From Montifringilla adamsi (taxonomy: Eukaryota; Chordata; Aves; Passeriformes; Passeridae), in NCBI GenBank assembly GCA_017590115.1, contig JAGGNK010006559.1, positions 10,680,162-10,744,161 of the forward strand: a stretch of DNA of 64,000 nucleotides, read 5' to 3'. The notes beneath the pieces were generated by a model. That model was not told where the DNA came from and did no database searches. It saw only the letters and a list, made by a program, of their open reading frames with translations. Made by a program: the position numbers and the translations under genes. The stretch's first letter is position 1; each line of letters starts with the position of its first letter. Shown in pieces: positions 24,683-37,700 of this stretch.

Positions 24683-26364
24683 AGTAGAGAAGTATTATTC
24701 TTTTGTCCTGGACAAATATATTGAAGTGTAGACACTATAAGTGTTTTCCTTATTACAGTTTTACTTGAAGGTATTGAAATTTATATGAAATATAAACTGT
24801 TCCCATAGGAACAAAAGACAAAGAAGATAGCTAAGATAATGATAAATTATCTATTTTAGAGTGCATGTAGAACTTTTTAGGAGTAAAAGATCAGGAAAAA
24901 AATCTTCCTGCCTGCAGAAACTCTGCAGAAAGTTCAGAAGACAAAGAGAGAAGATCAAGAAGATTTCAGCTTCATCTGGTAGATGGTGCAAGGTCAGCAC
25001 CGTCTTGAATAGTGAATTTAGAGTTACTAGGAGAAATTCATGAGTCTCAATGCCTCTGCCCTAGAAGTTCAAGATACAGTTGCCCTTCCAAGTAAGCATG
25101 GAATGGAGGTGGGTTAGTGATCCTGAAGTCTAGGATTTCAGGCATGTGAAGTTGTGAAATAGTTTGTTGGACTTTAATAGAAAGTGTCTTAGTTGCTCAC
25201 TTCTTGGTTTGGATTTTTGCACTGGAGAGAGAATGTTGTAAGCTGTTAAAAATCAATGAACATTTTAGTATCTGCAAGCTCTATGTTTTATACTAGAACA
25301 AAGTACATGTCAGTGAGATGACAGAAGCCCATAAAAATGCAGAACAACATGGTCTAACGTTTGGCTAAAAAAAAAAAAAAAGGTTTTCCTTCACCTCTGG
25401 CTGTTTACCTTAAACTGAAATCTGAAATTGCTAGTATGTTGTGCATCTCTGTACAAAAGGATTTCTTTCTGATCTCATTTTGAGATTCTTAGTGGTTTTG
25501 ATAAAAGTACTGTGCCATAAATATCTTCTGGTCCTATGAAACAAAGATATGGAGACCGTTTTGTATAATTCATGCCATAAATTAAGTTAGAATAATTTTT
25601 AATCATGTTGTAAGTGTGAAAGTCCAAATGTACTTCCTCTCTTGTAAACACATTTTATTAGAAGGTAAAGCAATAAGACACGACCTATTTTAACATGCCT
25701 TCATGCTATCTGCACCTGGTTTTTAAAAATATTGGCCTGCTCTACACTGCCAAAAGGCATTCACATGCAATAATTAAAGGATTAGAGAAAACAGTCAGAG
25801 AATCTTGATGAGTTTTGTGCATAAAATTTCCTCATATTCTGAGTTGTAATTGGTAGTTTGCAGATGAAGGACTCGGATAACTTCATTAACTGGATGACAA
25901 ATGAATGTGTCAAAGTTTGGAAGAAATCTCAGGCAGAGAACTTTCCTCTATATTAAACATTGACTATAGATATATATGTGGATATAGAATCTAATTTTAC
26001 TAAAATATCCATGTATGGGGTTGTAATACTGAGTCATGCCATGAAACAACACATTGTGCTTGAAAAGGATGAAGTTTACAAGCAAACTTCATGTCTTCAC
26101 TTTAAAATTACTTTTTAAACATGCATGTTACTAAACACTCTGATGTTTGTAGAACAGACTACAATAAGTATTTGTTTCTGTACATGAGACAAGGTAATTT
26201 CTTACTTTCCACAACATAAAAGGCTGTAGGATTTTCTAAAAGACTTATTGCCATCATCATTGTACTTAAGGTTGCTATTTCCACATGCTGTTCAGGTTTT
26301 TAGTTACCTTACCCTGATTTTATTAGGCTGATCATAGAAGTGAATTCTTAACAAACAGAACATT
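24683..26364. other. DOK6 intron 3, unique sequence
   Basis: Intronic sequence with an A run at about 25368-25381. No exon or named repeat seen. Confidence 0.55.
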
Positions 26365-26510
26365 TGAACTTCCAGGGACGGTGATTCCACCGTTTCCCTG
26401 GGTAGCATAGTCCACTGCCTGATCACCATTTCAGTGAAGAAATTTTTCCTAATATCTAATCTAAACTTCCCCTGGTGCAACCTGAGGGCATTTCCTGGTG
26501 GATTATGCCT
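26365..26510 (-). mobile_element. CR1 LINE fragment, antisense
   Basis: The plus strand reads as the complement of the CR1 3' region: TCCAGGGACGGTGATTCCAC, CACTGCCTGATCACCATTTC, AGTGAAGAAATTTTTCCTAA, TATCTAATCTAAACTTCCCC, then a CTGGTGCAACCTGAGGGCATTTCCT segment. Both ends are truncated and the CR1 3' terminus is absent. Confidence 0.92.
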
Positions 26511-26750
26511 TTCTTCTTTTGGGTTTTTTTTTAATATAATTAAAAGAAACAAAAGTACATCAGGAGATTTATATCTGGTTGAAAAGAGAATGGCATAGTG
26601 TATGTAGCTGAAGCTAGAACAAAAGTCTGTCTTTTCCATCTTGGTTAGTCTGTCCCATGTAGTGTTCTTTAACTGAGTAATTTGTTATAAGGGCCTCTGC
26701 TGTGATAGGTACTTGGGAAAAAAGGTGAATAAGAGTTAGTATTTTAAGTA

Positions 26751-26887
26751 GGTTTTTTTTTGTTTTGTTTTTTGGGTTTTTTTTTTTTGTTTGTTTTTTA
26801 GGGTTTTTTGTTTGGTTTTTTTTTGTTTTTGTTTTTGTTTTTGTTTTTTGGTTTTTTTTTGGTTGTTGTTGTTGGGTTTTTTTTTGT
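26751..26887. repeat. T-rich (T4-9 G1-3)n low-complexity tract
   Basis: About 137 bp of T runs interrupted by G, GG or GGG, including a regular TTTTTG stretch near 26819-26846. On the minus strand it reads as Lys/Asn/Thr-rich open frames, which are artefacts. Confidence 0.9.
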
Positions 26888-27418
26888 AAAGCCAGAACAA
26901 ATTGATTCAATTTCTTTCCTAGACTGATACTTTCTAGTACTCAGCACTACAAAATGTAATAGTGTATATTTGTATGCTTTCAAATCTATAACTTCCTGTG
27001 TTCTAAATACTGCAATTTAAAAATAGATTTTAAGAATGTTCTTGTAGAAGAGAAATTCAAGCAAGATATTTTCCTTCAAAATTCAGCCAAGGCTATAAAG
27101 CTGTATTATCAGAGTAGTTATTCTTCCTCAGTCTTTAGGCTTCTGACCCCGATCAACATGATACAACTGCACCTGATGCTGAAGTTGTGGATTCTTAAGC
27201 AGCCTGCCAGGCAGACAGGCAGATGGGTAGTTTTCTGGCAGTGATTTAGGTCTTGATGCATCTGGATTTACTCAGAAAAGTCTCAACCAGCTCTAAGAAA
27301 AACACATTTTAGAGCAAATCATCACTTGTCTTGAGACTTACCCCTTAAAACTGTGAAGAAATGTTAGCATCTTGTTAAGGTATGTCATCTGCAAAGGGTT
27401 GTAGTTTTCATTGCCAGG
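26888..27418. other. DOK6 intron 3, unique sequence
   Basis: No exon or repeat seen. The sequence is more GC-balanced from about 27130 onward and leads into the tandem duplication. Confidence 0.55.
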
Positions 27419-27677
27419 TGATGAGAAGAGTCAATAAAGAATTATTCTTTTATGTCTTCATGCCTAGATATAACCAGTCTTGGCTGCAAGCCAGCTCTAG
27501 TCTGCAAATAGTGCAGCTTTATGTTAGGAAAGCATCAGGTCTCTGATGATGAGAAGAGTCAATAAAGAATTATTTTTTTGTTTATGTCTTCATGCCTAGA
27601 TATAACCAGTCTTGGCTGCAAGCCAGCTCTAGTCTGCAAATAGTGCAGCTTTATGTTAGGAAAGCATCAGGTCTCTG
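27419..27677 (+). repeat. Tandem duplication, two copies of 128-131 bp
   Basis: Copy 1 is 27419-27546 and copy 2 is 27547-27677. They begin TGATGAGAAGAGTCAATAAA and end near GCATCAGGTCTCTG. The copies look almost identical apart from a 3-bp length change and a few substitutions in a T-rich stretch (ATTATTCTTTTATG against ATTATTTTTTTGTTTATG). Near-identity points to a recent duplication or an assembly artefact. Confidence 0.97.
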
Positions 27678-27886
27678 CAAAGTCCCCATGCTTCTCCTCT
27701 GGTTTGCAGTAGAGGCAATACAAAAACATCATCACCTGCTCTTACTGTGAAGCAGGATGACAGACCTGCAAGGAGGCAGGGCATTTCAATGGCAATATCC
27801 AGGCTGTATTATTAGGTAAAAGAAATCTGCATTACCTCTGTTTCCAATATTCATGTCTAGAACACAGAGAGTAGATTATGTGGTTA
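27678..27886. other. DOK6 intron 3, short unique segment
   Basis: No recognised feature lies between the duplication and the LTR. Confidence 0.5.
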
Positions 27887-28504
27887 TGTTGTAGTGATTT
27901 GACCTTGGCTGGATGTGCCCACTGAGCTGCTCTCTCACTTCCACTACTCAGCAGGACTGGAGGAGAAGACACAATAAAAAGTTAATGAGTCAAGGTAAGT
28001 ACAGGGAGTTGTTTGTGAGATACTGAAACAGGCAAAACAGACTTAGGCTAACTAGCAACAGAGTAAGATAATGAACAGCAAAAAAAAGATCTGAAACCAC
28101 TTTTCCACCACCTCTTCCTTCACAGGCTCAACTTAACTCTCAGCTGCTCCCTGAGCAGCACAAGGGCATGGGGAATGAAGATTGCAGTCAGTTCATAATA
28201 TTTTGTCTCTGCAGGGGTCTGCTCTGGCACCTGGAGCACATCTTCCCACTCCTTCTTTCACAGTGGTGTCTGCAGGGCTGTTTCATGTTTTCTTTCCTAT
28301 CATACATTACCATTCCTTAAATGTCTTTTCACACAGGCACCACCAACATTGGTGATAGTCTCAGCTTTGTCTGGAAGCAAGTCTGCCTTGGAGCTGGCTG
28401 GAATTGTCTCTGTTCAACATTAGGGCAGATTGTGCTGTTTTCTTACAGAAACCACTTCTCCAACACACCTCACTACCAAAATCTTGCCATATAAACCCAT
28501 TACA
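27887..28504 (-). mobile_element. Solo LTR, second avian ERVL-type family, antisense to DOK6
   Basis: On the minus strand it opens TGTAATGGGTTTATATGGCA and then a GATTTTGGTAG segment, matching the avian LTR that begins TGTATTGGGTTTGCGTGGCA. It continues with complements of CTGGAGCACATCTTCCCACT and TGCAGTCAGTTCATAATATT. It closes with the complement of TGTTGTAGTGATTTGACCTT, the usual AAACCACAACA-type 3' end. The middle is shorter than in related copies I recall, suggesting internal deletion. The flanks (GGTTA and TATAT) do not form a clean target duplication, consistent with age. No retroviral gene is attached. Confidence 0.8.
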
Positions 28505-28576
28505 TATATAAAAAAATATTAGTGTATCAAGGAATTGTTAGCAAGCTTAAGATAACGATATGATTGTGTATGACTT

Positions 28577-28580
28577 TGTC

Positions 28581-28648
<68 letters not shown>

Positions 28649-28656
28649 TTTCCTTC

Positions 28657-28735
<79 letters not shown>

Positions 28736-28741
28736 TTCTTT
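28577..28741. repeat. (TTTC)n microsatellite, about 160 bp
   Basis: A TTTC array is interrupted once near 28647-28658 (TTTTTCCTTCC), and looser CT-rich sequence follows to about 28780. Because the unit is 4 bp, all frames stay open (Phe/Leu/Ser on plus, Lys/Glu/Arg on minus), giving false open frames on both strands. It starts 73 bp after the LTR edge. Confidence 0.98.
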
Positions 28742-31700
28742 CCTCCTGCCTTCCATCATTCCTTCTTGCTTTTCTTTTATTATTCAGAATAGCAGTACTA
28801 AGGCTCTCAGGTTTTTAATGTATCTGTGTACTTTGGTTATCAGTCACTCAATCTCCTAATCCTTTCAGTCTTCTCTTCTGGAAAGTACTGGTATGGGACC
28901 TTACTGACTTGGTACTAATATGCCAGTGGAGATGTACATAGGTGAAATTCTAGTCTGTTTCCTTTTTTCCACTTTTTTTTCCATTTTAAAAATTTATCTA
29001 AAGCTAATAGAAGATAGAATTACTTAACTTATAGCTATTGTGTTTGAGCATCTTTCTAGTTCCTTTCCCTTTGGGATTAGTGTAAAACCCCATTTGATGT
29101 CCACAGATTTGCTAACACTGGAGTGGAATCCAGGTATCAGCTGAGATAAAAAGACTTCTGATCATCTACATGGAATATAGGTCAGATCTCCTGGGATTTG
29201 TGAAAATGTATCAACTCATAAAATTAGATGATTTCTGCAGTTCCTGACCTCTCCTGAGAATTGCATACATTTAGTGACAGCACAAAACTCATGACATTAA
29301 TTTATAGATTGAGTTTGAAGTATTGACAAATGATGTATGGTTGGCTGAGCCTGGGGAGAGTTCAGTGAAGAACATGATAATTTACTGCTTCAAACCTAAA
29401 ACACACAATCTATTTGTCATTCTCTGTCACTATTCAGCTTGCATTACATTTGGCTACTTATGGTGTGTAAGGTATATGGGATTGTTGGCAGGTTAACAGT
29501 TTCAGGTCTTTTGAAACACTTTTGTCAGTGAATGAAAGCAACCTGAGAAGAGTAGTATGTGTAAAAGAGCACAGAAATTTTTGTGTGCTACTTATGTGCG
29601 CTTGACCATGTATTCAGCATTGGATATTCTATTTCACATAGAGTCTAAGCATAGAAACCTTGGACAAATTTGTGTACATTCAAAAAAATCAAACCAGACC
29701 ATAACAAAACAAACTAAAGGTAAGCATTCAGTGTTCGCTGTCCATCCATCATTCATTTTGAGAGTTTGCCCCAACCTCTAGTGGTACCAGCATTAGCACA
29801 GCCCCATGGGCTGTTGGGCAGTCAGAATGGCCACTGCAGCCAGGGTGATCAGTAAAGCTTCTACATTGGCATTTCACTGCTGTCTAGTGTTGAGAACTAA
29901 AGCAATTTTAAGGCTGAGCAATGTGTTGGACTGCTGCAGGTATGTAGTGATAGGCAAAGACAAGGTTTTATGTGACTCTTGTAAAATCTTTCTAAAGCTG
30001 TCCCAGTTTTTATACCTGCAGAGCAAAGCTGTTTAATGCATTGTCACAGCCCATTCAGTTTTTTAATCTCTCTGCTAATATTTAAGGGGAAAACATATTA
30101 AACTATGACTTACTTTAAAGAGCATAAGTAAATAAATTTTAGATAGAAATAAGTCCAAATTTCAAAAATTCAAGTTGTTCACTTTTCCTGGATTTTGGAA
30201 GACTGCCTTGGATATGGTAGATATGCAAATGAATCGTTAGTACACCAATTGCAGATATTCCAGTTACCAACTAGTGTATTCCCAGACAGCTGAGATTCTT
30301 CTGTTTACAGTAATTAGTGATCCTGAGTGTCAATTTCAAGCAAGGCAGTAATAAATTTTTCAGACAGGACGTGTCCTTTTCCTTGGTAAATAAATAAAAA
30401 TTATTTCCTGTATCAGTTTTACTGAATGAGTCAATTTGGGATGTTCAGCCTTAAATTATTGGAATTCTTATTTTAAGTAAGGCCAAGAAGCAAACTGAGC
30501 TTCAGATGTCCAAAGAAGTTTAATTAAATAATCCAAATTTATAAGTCATAATCATTGCTTAATGTAGTTTTAAAGGGCTTTAAAAAGTGCCTCAAAATAT
30601 GTTGCTTTTCTTCAAATCAGTATGGCATTTAAAGCAATTCAGTCTTCTCTATATGTAGATTACAATGAAGGAGGAAAATATCAGTGTGTTTTCTGTAACT
30701 GCAGAATGTTCAATAACACTCATACAATGTTTTCACAATCCATAGAGATAAATTATCCTGTTTGCTTTTAAAAAAGCTTTCTTTTTTTCCAATACCTTTC
30801 CTAAAGCTGGTCTGCTTTTAAAGTTTTAAATTATTTAAACTGCTTCAAACTGCTTCTAAATCTTCCTTGCAAAATCTGAGGTTAAAACTGAAATAATTCA
30901 ATGGAAAACAAGCATAGAGAAGCTGTTGTTGCCTTTGAGGTCTTAGTCATTTAGTGAGCTCTGTTTCTCATTTTGTTTTCAAATGTATAAAATAGTGTAT
31001 TAATGTGAAAATAAGGCAAGTGAGGTGTTAATGATGACAAATATATTAATTTCCTCCTCCTGCTGAAACAGCTACAATTGGTATGAAAAATTCTTATAAT
31101 AATGGAGATTCAGTTTTTATCAATTTGTAAGTGTTCCAGAAGACAAAATAAACATCATATTGGGTTTGAGTTTTCCAGGTGTTTGGTGGATCAAACTTGC
31201 AGTGCGGTTTGATGGGTTTTGATGACCATCTATTGTGGCAGTTCTACTACAAATCAAGCAGGTTTAGAGTTGCTTCATGTTAGATGGAGTTCTTTTCTTT
31301 ATGTCTTAATTCAAATTGACCAATCACTCACTTCATGCCATAGTGAAGTCAGAATCAACAATTCTGTTCACAAAAGTAATGCAAATAATTCTAAATGTAT
31401 CCAAGTATATTAATAACACATTCATATAGTGTTCTGGCATAGGTTAGGGGGTTAAGATTCATATTCAATAAAATTTATATGACATGTACTAGTCTTCTAA
31501 TGTCTTATGATGATTAGAGGTTTACTCTGAAATGAAATCTGCATTTTAACTGGAATTATGAGGAATCTTTGTCTGCTTCTTAAGGATACTACATTAGGTC
31601 CGCTAACTTTCAGGACAGCTGTACATTTTAAAAATGTGGGAGATTTCTTATTTTTTCAAGAAAAAGGATCTGTATGTGGACTTAATTTTGCAATCAATTT

Positions 31701-34700
31701 TTTTTTTTAATCCAGCAACATTAAATTACTAGTAGCTCTTGTGAAACTATCATTTTATTGGGTAGCATTAAGGAGTATTTAGCCTGCATTTTCATGATCA
31801 TGTAAGGCAAAGTTGAAAAACTAATCTAATGTTCCTTGTTTGTTTTTAAACCCAAGCCTTTCCTTAAAAATGTGTGTAGTTTTAGAGTTAAAATACATAC
31901 ATATTATTGTTATTTTCCTAATAATGAAATAATATTAACTGTCCAATTATATAGAATCATTTGTTTGTAAACTAGACATATTTTAAAATATTCCTATATT
32001 TAAAACAAAATCATAACCTTATTGGTTAGCAGAAAAATTAAGCAAGCTTAGGATTAGAGAATAGGAAAAGGGCATTTTTTATTAGGACCATTTCATCACC
32101 TTCTAAATAAGAGCAATGGCTCACTAAAATAAATTATCTCTGTTTCATAAATGGGAAGGACTTTATAAGGTATCTCCCAAAGATACCCCTTCGGAGTGCT
32201 TCTGTTGGAAAACAATCAACTCCATTTCAGAATGGTACTTGCTCAGTGGCAGTGTGAATTTGGCTGTCTCTTTACAAAGTTCTTCACTGGCCAAACCTGT
32301 CAGTAGTTTAGCATTTGGTTTCAGTTTCAAGGGGTAAAAAAATGAATCCTGTCTCTGAAGTTTATATTCTATAAATAAAACATGAAATCAATATTACATC
32401 TGTTACTGATAATTTTGACTGGACCTAGAAATTCAAATAATCAAATCAGAGAATTTGCTGTGAGTTTATAAAATAAATATAAATAATAAATGTAAAATTA
32501 AAGATAATTTGAATGTGCTAACAGACAAGCCTCTAGATAATTAAGTTAACCTGTCTAGGAAGACAGAAATGTGTTAAGTATGTTCTATAAAAATGAATCC
32601 AATAAGAATGGCAAAATATCTTACTGTGTAGCTTCTGCTTTATATTTTAAACATCAACAATATTACCATGGTAAGCTTGTTTAAATGTTTAAGGAGGTTA
32701 GCCTAAACCTTGCTATAGCTTGCAATCACCTTGCTGAAAAAATAAGAAGGGAATTAAATAGACAGCCTGACATTTATCTCTGCTTTTTTTTTCCTCTAGT
32801 GATGGAAATGAATTAATGCAGGAAACTTAAAAAGTCAATGTAATTCCAAAATGTTGCTGCTCAGTGACAGTGTGAATCTTTTCCAAGTTTAGTACAATGT
32901 CCATGACATCTCTGTGATGCAAGAAGCAGTGCTCCCAGCATATGTCACTGAATATAGCAGTACTGTCCTGCTAATAAATGCTGTCCTTGCTGCTGTATCA
33001 TCATGCTCACCAGCAATAAAGTAGAAATCAGCAATATTCAGATATGTACATAACCCCTACCTTATGTTTGTCTGACAATATTTCCAGTGTGTGCTGGGTA
33101 TAAATAGTTTTCTTCTCATATGGCATTTCATATCGACAATCATCCTGTTTTTTCTTGGAAGAGTTTATTATTTCTGGGAAGTGTTTATTATTTTTCTGTA
33201 CAAATAGATTTAGATGAAGATACAGTTTACTGTGGTTAAGAACCAGCTGGAAAGGAACTCTAAGAATCATATGTGTCATTAACTATTCCTTCAAATGCAA
33301 TGCTCTGCTATGCATTTCTTGATGTCTGGATATATCCTTGGGTTCATATCCTATCCATATGTGTAATTTTAATTAAAATGTAGACATGATTGTAATAAGA
33401 ATTTATATTGTAAGACAGCAATCTAAGTGAAAAAGCTTAACCTCTTAATATCTAAAGGCTAATTTATAAAGTCTATGATCATGGTAGGAGAAATGTGAGG
33501 AGGAAGAAGTTGGAAGGAGAGCTGTATGTTTCTGCATGTTGTTTTGTTGATCTACATTATAGGCAGTTTGTCACTGCATGCCTGAGAAGTTAAGAAAATA
33601 GTGGTAGCCCATGAATTATGAGATTTCAAGTAATTTTATTTTTTTAAGCTATAATCTCCTTTGTGAATCAAATAGTTGCCAGCATGTGAAAATTTGTATG
33701 TATGCTGATGAAGACTATTTTGAATTCTAGTGGGTATTATGAATGTTTTCTGTGATGGAGGTCACAATGAAAAACTACAGATTTATAACTCGAGGTAGCA
33801 TATTTGTAAAAATCTTTATTCAGATCTGGCAGTTTGTACTTAGAAACATTATACATGTATTTGTTGATATAAACTTTGGGCTTCATGAGGGATCAAATCA
33901 AGGGAGTAAATGGAGTTGTCCATTTTTTCTGATATAAAAAGAAAAGGTTTTTCTCTTTCTAGCTCAGTAAAGCATTATTTCTCCAAAATGTTACTTGTCA
34001 TTTGTATAACAAGTTTTCAATCATGCTTCAATCTATTATATTGCAATACTAGTTTTGGTCATGGAAACTAATTTCTTTAATTATATATTTTATAATAATT
34101 CCATGAAAAGACATATGTTAGGGTTTATTGTGAAAATGTAAAGAATAATAATTGTCTTCCTACCCTTATCCAATTCAAGAAAAAAAAAAAAAAGGACAGA
34201 AGTATGTGTATAGTAGCTCTTTATTACTTGCTTGTTATTATAATCTCATTGTATGACTGTGATGCAGGAAAAAAAACCTAAAGTCATACTTACTTGTTTT
34301 GACTAAATTAGTAAACCCCTGCTCAGACTCACCACAAAACTAAGAGGGGCTTTTTTTCTTTTTTTTTTTTAAGGCAGTGGAACTTAGGAGGAAGTCACTC
34401 CAAGCAGAAGGAAGAGCAGCATTTAAGTCAGCAATTTTCTCATTTAAAATCATTAATGCAGAAAATAGGAAAGGCATATGGCAGCATAAGAATTATACTT
34501 TTGCCCATTAGTTGAGTGTGCTGATGGTGCTGAGTAGCTCCTTTTCAAATTACAGTGATCAATTTTCTCGTCCCTGCCATTAAAACTCATTTCTCTGTAG
34601 AATTTTCTAGATTGCTTTCTCCACAGAAAGGTATCAGCCATGGATTTGAATTTAGCCTAAGTCATGAGAAATTGGGATCTTTTGCCTAGAGTCTCAGTAG

Positions 34701-37700
34701 GGAGCACAGAAGACCAGTCTTTGCCAGTGTATGACTTCATCTCCTCCGTCAAGGAAAGGATAATCCTTCCCCTCCCCGCTAGTTGTGTGTGTGCCTAAAA
34801 TTCACTTCACAAGTAAACTGTTAGTGGGCAATTGATCACCAGTGTGCATTAATTACAGCTACATCTTCTGTAGATACTGTTTCTCACTGTAATCAGCCCC
34901 TCTGATTTACAGACCTAAATCCTAATCTTTTGCTGCAGTTCTTGCTTTATATGGCTCAAAATATTAAATTTAAACATTTTCTGTACTTTTATGGTGAGTT
35001 GTTTACCCTTAAATAAAGATGAAAGATTTTAAATAAAGCAATCTTTCATCTGTGAGTCTCCAGTTAACATGCCTTAAACCATTTCAGCAGAGCTCTTGAA
35101 GTTTCCAGTGATTTAATCTTGGTATTTTCTGTAAGATTGCATTTGTCATGACTTATTTTCTTGCAAGAAAACGACACATAATTGAAGATGGATCTATTTA
35201 CTGAAGATGGTTCAGCAAAGGACATGTTTTTACTGTTCTGAATCTTAGAAGTCTATTGAATTAAAAAAGAAAAAGAAAAAATACCCTATTAAAGTAATGA
35301 AAGTATGGATTATGAGTTTCAGCTTCAAGCATCTGTATCTTCTCAGGTAGTCATTTGTGTCTCTTACTTATTGATCATGATGTAGAGATCTCAGTGGTGT
35401 ATAGTACAAACCCAGTAATCTAAAGTTTCCTATTTTAGATACAATTTTTTTTTTGGAAGACTGTTATTTACAGGAAATAGATGGAAATCATCTATTTTCC
35501 TAAACATTCAAAGAATGTCCATTGTCATTAATATTTTCTAATTTAAATAATGTTTACATATATCAAATGTAGAACTCCACTTTATACTGGGAATAAAAGA
35601 TACAAGTTTAAAATGAGAGTAAGAAATTGATAATGAAAAAGTAATCCCCTTTGGGTTTAAATTCTGTAGATGTGAAATTTGAGAAAGACTTTTCTAATTA
35701 CATTTCCTTTGGTACTAACTCTAGACTACGAACTTTTAAGATTTATTTCCTTGCAGTAGCACCACATTAAAAACCCCCAAGAATAAACTGAAAGACACAG
35801 AGTAATTTTGAGCTAATACTTTGTTCTGCCTCAGAGTAAAGTTTTTATGCAACTGAGAATCAAGTAAAGGACATACTGCATTATGATCTGAGATTATTTC
35901 AGTCAGTAATTGCTTTGAATGAATTTCTTTACACTTCCAATGCCATAAAAACCTTCTTGACTCTCGTAGTAGCAAGGACTCACATATTCAAAAACAATAG
36001 TTTTAGAGTTTGGGGGGAAAATTTGCATTTGCATTGGACAATGGAAACACAGAAAGAAAAACATTTATTCTTTCTTTGTTATTATGAAAGTCATGTATAG
36101 TATCATCCAGGAAAAGTTTCCTAACTTTTTTACATTAGAAGAGGGCAACAATAACACTGCTCTCTGTGCTTGGCCAAAATTGCAGAACTTTTAATAAATC
36201 TTAAGTATTCATAACTTGAGTCTTGCTTTAATTAGGCATGTTTAGCCAAATAAAAGAAGGGAGATTGCTAAAACTTCCAAGTGTTAGTTGCTGTCTGCTC
36301 CTAATGATTTAATGCAGAGGATATTCAAATGGCTGGAGTGAAAGTTATATATTCAAAGGCATAAGGGCAATGAAGCATATAGTGGAAATAGTATGTAGTT
36401 TTTCTTCTGTGTATTGAAAATAGTCCTTTTCACCTTGATTTTGTAAAGGAGACTAATACTCTTAAAATTACTTGTGTTATCTAACAATATTTCTAATCTT
36501 CAAGTGACAAGATTTGTCAATACTTCAAAGATAAAATTGAATATTTAGGGTATTGAAAAAGAAAAGTGAGATGAGCCCTAGGATTTGTACCTAGAATTTG
36601 TTTATTTGGGTATTGGATTCCCTTACTAGACCATAACTTAAGCACTTGAAAATGGAAAGGAGGCATACTTTGCATTTGCACAAGAGGTATTAAATTTCCC
36701 ATTCATTTAAAAACCAGCACTATAACTTTCCCAAGAGGAATAAAAATGTTGAGGGAGTAGACTAAATCTGAAATGCTACCAATTTTTAAGCTAGAAAAAG
36801 GCTATTGCTGACTGCCAGTAATGGGGTAGCTGCAAAAGTTGATGTGATAGCATCCTCTTTGTGTTACGTTCCTGGTGACAGACCTTTTTTGGACACTTGA
36901 CTGATGGTGTTTATGCCATTCCCACTACGACACGCTGCCTGAGGTTATTTTACTTTCATGCCATTGCAATTTAACATTAATAACAGTTGAAACAGGTATG
37001 AATTGATAGTCCTGGGGAACTGTATAATTCCCACGTCAGATTCTTGTTACTAGCCCATTAGTTTCAGACAAAATGTAAATGTTTCTTCTATGTTTAGTCA
37101 TGTTTTCATAATTCTTTTTTTGCAATTTAAAGAAAGTTTGAACGTTAAAGAAAGTTTGAATTGAGAGTGAAATTTTGCCAGGCATATTTTTGAGTAATGA
37201 TGTCAGCTCACTGTTGATCTGTTGGACATACTAAGACTTGATAAACATTTGTGGTATAATGAGAGCTGCTAGTCTCCAGCATGAAGTAGAATACATAATT
37301 TTTTAGAATATTTATAACTCTTCCCTCAAGGACTAATTTATCCACTGAATCACATTTTCTTCCTGCAATAGCATTATTCATTTCTGTAGGACTAATCACA
37401 GACTAAGGTGATATACACTTCTTATTAATAGCAGAAATTGCCATTTTCAAGAAGAAAAAAAAGGAAGACAAATGTCCTATAGTTACATTGGCAGTAATAT
37501 GGAGGAAAGGAAATTCCTTCCTTGTAGGCTATTCATTTTCCCATAGACTCTCCGTTTTTCAAACAAGTTGTCAGAGTTCTGTTTCTGTACGGAAACTACT
37601 TTCTCAAGCAGCATTGCATATGGGGAACTTTGCTTCTTGCTCCTTTAATGGACAAGAGTTTAATAGACAGTGACATCAATATGACAGATCTTCTAAAATA

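Noticed and set aside
26614..26983. Lys/Asn/Thr-rich minus-strand open frames
   Set aside because: They are produced by the T/G low-complexity tract at 26751-26887.
28547..28859. Phe/Leu/Ser-rich and Lys/Glu/Arg-rich open frames on both strands
   Set aside because: They are produced by the TTTC microsatellite, which has no stop codon in any frame.
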